In this document: one piece after another, positions 6,155-9,523 of the stretch | How the letters are laid out: the number at the start of each line of letters is the position of its first letter | Numbering within the stretch: position 1 is the stretch's first letter | NCBI GenBank assembly: GCA_020024855.1 | Contig: JAHHTB010000071.1 | Span: 1-9,523, forward strand | Length of the DNA: 9,523 bases | Direction: 5' to 3' | From: Fusobacterium sp. | Lineage (GTDB): Bacteria; Fusobacteriota; Fusobacteriia; Fusobacteriales; Fusobacteriaceae | Position numbers and translations under genes: made by a program | Notes under the pieces: generated by a model | What the model was told of the DNA's origin: nothing | Seen by the model: the letters and a program-made list of their open reading frames with translations, nothing else | Database searches by the model: none

Positions 6155-7663
6155 ATGATAATAAAAATTAAAAGTTTAGGGTATTTTGGCATAGAACCAT
6201 TTTTAGTTGATGTTGAAGTTGACATTTCAAGAGGACTTCCTTCTTTTAACATAGTAGGATTGGGAGATACTGCTATAAATGAAAGTAAAGAAAGAATAAG
6301 AGCAGGAATAAGAAACAGTAACTATAAATTAGAACCTAAAAAAATAACTGTTAATCTAACTCCTGCCAATTTAAAAAAAGTTGGTACACACTTTGACCTT
6401 CCTATTGGAATAGGAATTATGATTGCAAGTAACATTATTAAAAGTAAAAATGATATTCTTAAAAATTATCTTTTTATGGGAGAACTTTCTCTTACTGGAG
6501 AGATAAAAAGAACTCAAGGGATTGTTAATGGAGCTATACTTGCAAAAGAAAAGGGATATAAAGGAATTGTTATTCCATACGACAACTTAAAAGAAGGAAT
6601 ACTTATAAAAGGAATAGATATTATCCCTGTTAAAAATTTAAAGGATACTGTTGATTTTTTAGAAACTGGAAACTATAAAAAAAATGAAATATCTTTTGAA
6701 GAAAACAGTGACAATTATGATATTGATTTTTATGATGTAAAAGGACAAGAAAAAGCAAAAAGAGCTTTAGAAATTTGTGCTTCTGGTGGACATAATCTTC
6801 TTATGGTTGGAACACCAGGTTCTGGAAAAACTATGCTTGCTAAAAGAATGATGACTATACTTCCCCCTCTTACTGACGAGGAAAAAATAGAAGTTACAAA
6901 GTTATACAGTATTTCTGGAGAATTGAATGAAGAAAAACCTATAATTGATAAAAGACCTTTTAGAGCTCCACACCATACAAGTAGTAGTGTTTCTATAATT
7001 GGTGGTGGAAAAAATCCATCTCTTGGAGAAATTTCCCTTGCTAATAAAGGAGTTCTTTTTCTTGATGAGATAGTTGAATTTAAAAAAGATGTACTTGAAG
7101 CTCTTCGTGAACCACTTGAAGAGAAAAAAGTTTCTATTACAAGAGCTAGGTATAAAGCTGAATTTCCTGCTGACTTTATTTTTATTGGAGCTTGTAATCC
7201 TTGTAAATGTGGATTTGCCTTTGAAAGTGGAAATCTTTGTACTTGTTCATCTAGTGAAATCTCAAGATATATGAAAAAATTATCTGGTCCTATACTTGAT
7301 AGGATTGATTTAAAAATAGAAATAAAAAGATTAACTGAAGATGAACTTATTGAAAATTCACAAAGAGAAACATCTAAAACTATAAAAGAAAGAGTTGTAA
7401 AAGCTAGAGAGATACAGAAAAAAAGATTTGGTAGTAATAGATTAAATAGTAGTATGACAAGAAGTGAAATAGAAAAATATTGTAAATTAGATGAAGATAG
7501 TAAAAACATTATGAAAGTTGCTATTAAAAACCTTAATCTTTCTGCAAGAAGTTTTGATAAAATATTAAAAACAGCAAGAACAATAAGTGATTTAAATGGT
7601 GCTAAAAATATAGAAAAAATTCATATTTTAGAAGCTCTTTCTTATAGAACAGATGAATTTTAA
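6155..7663 (+). CDS. comM: YifB/ComM-family Mg-chelatase-like AAA+ ATPase
   Basis: The N-terminal ChlI-like domain (about 20-140) contains ISRGLPSFNIVGLGD and the NLTPA segment typical of YifB. The AAA+ core follows, with Walker A GTPGSGKT at 219-226, Walker B LFLDE at 301-305, and the FRAPHHT and GGGKNPSLGEISLA segments (269-296). A Cys cluster, C347, C350, C352, C362 and C364, is conserved in the family and may hold a metal. GPILDRIDL (378-386) and the C-terminal Mg_chelatase_C domain (about 400-500) complete a full-length 502-residue protein. In Haemophilus and Vibrio, ComM is a hexameric helicase that promotes branch migration during natural transformation; the same role here is inferred. 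ATG 6149 is also in frame but abuts AGGTGA (6143-6148), so ATG 6155, 6 bases after that site, is preferred. A lipoprotein gene follows after 21 bases. Confidence 0.93.
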   Translation: MIIKIKSLGYFGIEPFLVDVEVDISRGLPSFNIVGLGDTAINESKERIRAGIRNSNYKLEPKKITVNLTPANLKKVGTHFDLPIGIGIMIASNIIKSKNDILKNYLFMGELSLTGEIKRTQGIVNGAILAKEKGYKGIVIPYDNLKEGILIKGIDIIPVKNLKDTVDFLETGNYKKNEISFEENSDNYDIDFYDVKGQEKAKRALEICASGGHNLLMVGTPGSGKTMLAKRMMTILPPLTDEEKIEVTKLYSISGELNEEKPIIDKRPFRAPHHTSSSVSIIGGGKNPSLGEISLANKGVLFLDEIVEFKKDVLEALREPLEEKKVSITRARYKAEFPADFIFIGACNPCKCGFAFESGNLCTCSSSEISRYMKKLSGPILDRIDLKIEIKRLTEDELIENSQRETSKTIKERVVKAREIQKKRFGSNRLNSSMTRSEIEKYCKLDEDSKNIMKVAIKNLNLSARSFDKILKTARTISDLNGAKNIEKIHILEALSYRTDEF

Positions 7664-7684
7664 TAATAAAAAGAGGAGAGAAAA

Positions 7685-8632
7685 ATGAAAAAAATTAAAT
7701 GTTTTTTGTTAATATGTTTAGCTATTTTTACTTTAGGTTTAGTTGGTTGTGAATCTAACAAAGAAAAACCAAAAGAAATTAATATTAGTTATGTTAAAGG
7801 ACCTTTTAGTATTCCATCTATTCTTGAAAAAAATCTTAATTTTGTTCAAGATGAATTTAAAAAAGATAATATAAAAATAAATTTTCATAATGTTACATCT
7901 GGTCCTCAACAAGTTCAAGCTCTTATGGCTAGTGATTTAGATATTCTTCATGCCTTTGGTGGTACTTCTGCTATAATTTCTGCTTCAAATGGTGCAAAAT
8001 TTACGATTATTAATATTTATAGCCGTTCACCAAAAGGATTTATGATTATTAGTAAATCAGATAATATCAATTCACCTGAAGATTTAAAAGGAAAGAAAAT
8101 TGGTGGACCAAAGGGAACTGTACTTCATCAACTTTTAGTAGCCTATCTTGAAAAAGGTAACTTGAATATAAATGATGTTGAATTTATTAATATGAAAGTA
8201 AATGAAACTGCTGCTGCTCTTGAAAGTGGAGTTATTGATATTGCTCTCCTTACTGGACCTAGTGCTGAAAATTCTTTAAAACATGGTGGAAAACTTGTTA
8301 CTGATGGAGAAAATTTAATTCAAGGTATAATTGTTACTGCTGTAAGCAATAGTTTCTTAGAAAAATATCCTGATATTATCAATAGATTTATTGCTATTAA
8401 TCAAAATACTTATAAATTTATTCAAAAAGATTTTGATAAAACAACAGATGTTGTTAGTAAAGAAACAGGACTTTCAAAAGATGAAATTATAAAATTAAAA
8501 AATATTTATGATTTTAATCCTGAAATTACTAAAAATGATATAAAAGAATTAAAAGCTACTCAAGAATTTTTATTAAAAAATAATCTTCAAGAAAATAGAA
8601 TAAATATTGATGATTTAATTTTAAAAAAATAA
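7685..8632 (+). CDS. ABC-type substrate-binding lipoprotein, NMT1/SsuA-like
   Basis: This is a predicted membrane-anchored receptor of 315 residues. The signal peptide has Lys2, Lys3 and Lys5, a hydrophobic core and the lipobox Leu-Val-Gly-Cys with Cys22 lipidated. The mature part fits the periplasmic-binding type II fold of the NMT1/SsuA/TauA/ThiY group: a first strand NISYVKGPF, the segment SGPQQVQALMASDLDILHAFGG (about 77-98), INSPEDLKGKKIGGPKGT (about 133-150), and a late ALESGVIDIALL strand-turn. Such receptors carry sulfonates, nitrate, thiamine precursors or similar small ligands; which one applies here cannot be told. No permease or ATPase gene is adjacent, so its transporter must be elsewhere. 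GAGGAG (7673-7678) lies 6 bases before the ATG, and the gene follows yifB by 21 bases, probably cotranscribed. No clear terminator follows it. Confidence 0.82.
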   Translation: MKKIKCFLLICLAIFTLGLVGCESNKEKPKEINISYVKGPFSIPSILEKNLNFVQDEFKKDNIKINFHNVTSGPQQVQALMASDLDILHAFGGTSAIISASNGAKFTIINIYSRSPKGFMIISKSDNINSPEDLKGKKIGGPKGTVLHQLLVAYLEKGNLNINDVEFINMKVNETAAALESGVIDIALLTGPSAENSLKHGGKLVTDGENLIQGIIVTAVSNSFLEKYPDIINRFIAINQNTYKFIQKDFDKTTDVVSKETGLSKDEIIKLKNIYDFNPEITKNDIKELKATQEFLLKNNLQENRINIDDLILKK

Positions 8633-8654
8633 TATTTTTATTTATATATTCAAA

Positions 8655-8683
8655 TTGATAAAAGGATACATTTGTGCTATACT
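8655..8683 (+). promoter_or_regulatory. Promoter of the DUF4234-DUF2752 pair
   Basis: TTGATA (8655-8660) and TATACT (8678-8683) are separated by exactly 17 bases, with TGC just before the -10 (8675-8677). The predicted start is near 8690, giving a leader of about 35 bases before the ATG at 8725. The pair can thus be transcribed apart from the upstream yifB-lipoprotein unit. Confidence 0.75.
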
Positions 8684-8724
8684 TCTAAATATATTTTAAT
8701 TTTATTGCTTTTAGGAGGGAATTT

Positions 8725-9051
8725 ATGCTTACAAAAAGAAGTGTGGCATCTTGTATTATTTTATCTTTTATTACTTGTGGTATCTATTCTTTATTTTGGT
8801 TAGTAAATCTTCATAATGATTTTGCTCAAGTAAATCACGAAAATGCTAATGGAGGAATGGTTATTCTTCTTACTATTATCACTTGTGGTATTTATGGTTT
8901 AGTTTGGACTTATCAAATGGGAAGAAATATTGAAAAAGCTGGTGGAAAAAATGATGGAGTTTTATATTTAGTTCTTACTCTTTTTGGTTTAGGAATCGTT
9001 GCTTTTGCTTTAATGCAAAATCAAGAAAATGAATTATGCGAAAGAAATTAA
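8725..9051 (+). CDS. DUF4234 small membrane protein with internal repeats
   Basis: This small integral membrane protein has 108 residues and three hydrophobic segments, at about 8-28, 45-64 and 79-97. It matches the DUF4234 pattern, in which a hydrophobic segment with T-x-G-I-Y-x-L-x-W is followed by a polar stretch with Asn. The motif occurs at residues 17-25 (TCGIYSLFW) and again at 53-61 (TCGIYGLVW), exactly 36 residues apart. A degenerate third copy (LTLFGLGIVAFAL, 84-96) is offset by 35. Each copy ends in a Gln/Asn-containing polar turn. The protein thus looks built from three copies of one unit. Cys18 and Cys54 lie at equivalent positions. AGGAGGG (8713-8719) lies 5 bases before the ATG, a strong site. 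The end overlaps the next gene by 16 bases. The molecular function of DUF4234 is not established. Confidence 0.85.
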   Translation: MLTKRSVASCIILSFITCGIYSLFWLVNLHNDFAQVNHENANGGMVILLTIITCGIYGLVWTYQMGRNIEKAGGKNDGVLYLVLTLFGLGIVAFALMQNQENELCERN

Positions 9052-9419
9052 TAAAAATTTTTATTTTTATTGGTATTCTTAGTATTATTTTTAATTTTTT
9101 ACTAAAAAAAAGTATCTGTTTATTTATTAATATTTTTGGAATTCCATGCCCTACTTGTGGAATAACTAGAGCTTATATAAGTTTATTGCATTTAGATATA
9201 AAATCAGCATTTTTTTATCACCCTTTATTTTTATTAGTGCCTTTCATTTTTTTTATAAAAAAGAAAGCTCATCTTTTTACAATTTTTATTTTATTTTTAA
9301 TTGTCTGGGTTATAAGAATGTATTTATATTTTCCAAATGTAGAACCAATGATTTTTAATAAAGATGCTTTATATATAAAATTATTCTATTTTATAAAAAA
9401 TTCAATAATTAATTTTTAA
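9036..9419 (+). CDS. DUF2752 small membrane protein
   Basis: The protein has 127 residues, with hydrophobic segments at about 5-24, 26-37, 59-75 and 79-98. The DUF2752 hallmark Cys-Pro-Thr-Cys-Gly-Ile-Thr-Arg-Ala is at 38-46, followed by the second conserved block around Asp54 to His62-Pro63 (SAFFYHPL). The Cys-x-x-Cys motif and the later His are the obvious candidates for a chemical or metal-binding role, but no function is known for the family. The ATG lies inside the DUF4234 gene, a 16-base overlap in another frame. No strong ribosome site precedes it (only A/G-rich CAAGAAAATGA), so translation is probably coupled to DUF4234. This suggests the two products are made together and may act together. 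The gene ends 1 codon inside a terminator hairpin. The family call is firm; the role is unknown. Confidence 0.85.
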   Translation: MRKKLIKIFIFIGILSIIFNFLLKKSICLFINIFGIPCPTCGITRAYISLLHLDIKSAFFYHPLFLLVPFIFFIKKKAHLFTIFILFLIVWVIRMYLYFPNVEPMIFNKDALYIKLFYFIKNSIINF

Positions 9420-9453
9420 AAAAGGCAAGAGAAAAATTCCTCTTACCTTTTTT
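9418..9453. terminator. Bidirectional terminator between DUF2752 and pdxT
   Basis: AAAAAAGGCAAGAG (9418-9431) pairs with CTCTTACCTTTTTT (9440-9453) around an 8-base loop. One position is a C-A mismatch on the plus strand but a U-G wobble on the minus strand. The hairpin is therefore better in the pdxT direction, although it can serve both convergent genes. Confidence 0.8.
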
Positions 9454-9456
9454 ATT

Positions 9457-9523
9457 TTATGAATTTCTTATCATTTCTATAAAATACTTATGAACTGAAG
9501 TATCTTTAGTTAATTCTGGGTGA
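9457..9523 (-). CDS. pdxT: Pyridoxal 5'-phosphate synthase glutaminase subunit PdxT, C-terminal fragment
   Basis: Only the last 22 codons and one base of the preceding codon are in the window; the gene continues beyond it. The minus strand reads His-Pro-Glu-Leu-Thr, then KDTSVHKYFIEMIRNS and a TAA stop. The partial codon ends in T, consistent with the Phe that usually precedes this motif. The motif is the end of a class I glutamine amidotransferase of the PdxT (SNO) family; the His and Glu of HPE are two members of its Cys-His-Glu triad. PdxT releases ammonia from glutamine and passes it to PdxS to build pyridoxal phosphate. pdxS would be expected directly upstream, outside the window. The assignment rests on a short stretch, but it is a distinctive one. 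Confidence 0.75.
   Translation of the reverse strand, partial: HPELTKDTSVHKYFIEMIRNS

Noticed and set aside
7074..7274. A 66-codon plus-strand open frame inside yifB
   Set aside because: It is an alternative frame within a conserved coding region, rich in Leu and Lys as expected from A/T-rich codons, with no independent signals.
6730..7509. A 259-codon open frame on the minus strand
   Set aside because: It lies wholly antisense to the YifB AAA+ core, whose motifs are intact. Its product is a Ser/Leu/Phe-rich string with no recognisable domain, and it has no ribosome site. It is a shadow frame.
8633..8654. Self-complementary AT run after the NMT1-like lipoprotein gene as a terminator
   Set aside because: The A-run/T-run pairing has no GC pairs and no real loop. 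It is too weak to call.

Overview
The window is very AT-rich DNA, with long A/T runs between genes and A/T-ending codons. Gene content and family resemblance point to a Fusobacterium or a close relative. This is judged by reading; no database search was possible. Almost all the sequence is coding, and most transcription units are bounded by recognisable promoters and intrinsic terminators.

Layout. (1) 1-520: a self-contained cassette for a 67-residue secreted or membrane-anchored peptide that I do not recognise. It has an extended -10 promoter, a hairpin at the predicted 5' end of the RNA, a strong ribosome site and a terminator. A second terminator-like hairpin follows at once. (2) 553-3248: a three-gene ABC importer of the TrpXYZ type (lipoprotein receptor, permease, ATPase), tightly packed and probably carrying aromatic amino acids. 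(3) 3278-4215: a single-gene unit for a WYL-domain regulator. Its N-terminal part looks like two ribbon-helix-helix units, and a perfect small palindrome lies between its promoter and ribosome site. (4) 4217-5992, minus strand: a long three-domain Xaa-Pro aminopeptidase that converges on the WYL gene and shares a 15-bp terminator stem with it. (5) 6155-8632: a YifB/ComM-type AAA+ ATPase followed 21 bases later by an orphan periplasmic-binding lipoprotein of the NMT1/SsuA type. (6) 8655-9419: a well-formed promoter driving two overlapping small membrane-protein genes, DUF4234 then DUF2752. (7) 9457-9523, minus strand: the last 22 codons of pdxT, the glutaminase of pyridoxal phosphate synthase.

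How they fit together: the importer and the aminopeptidase suit an amino-acid- and peptide-fermenting anaerobe. The YifB protein belongs to the family that handles transformed DNA. The parts most likely to repay study are the DUF4234-DUF2752 pair, the tandem-RHH WYL regulator with its putative operator, and the small secreted peptide cassette. No CRISPR array, insertion sequence, tRNA, rRNA or phage feature was seen. Two track-style starts are revised on ribosome-site spacing: the receptor lipoprotein starts at 634 and yifB at 6155.
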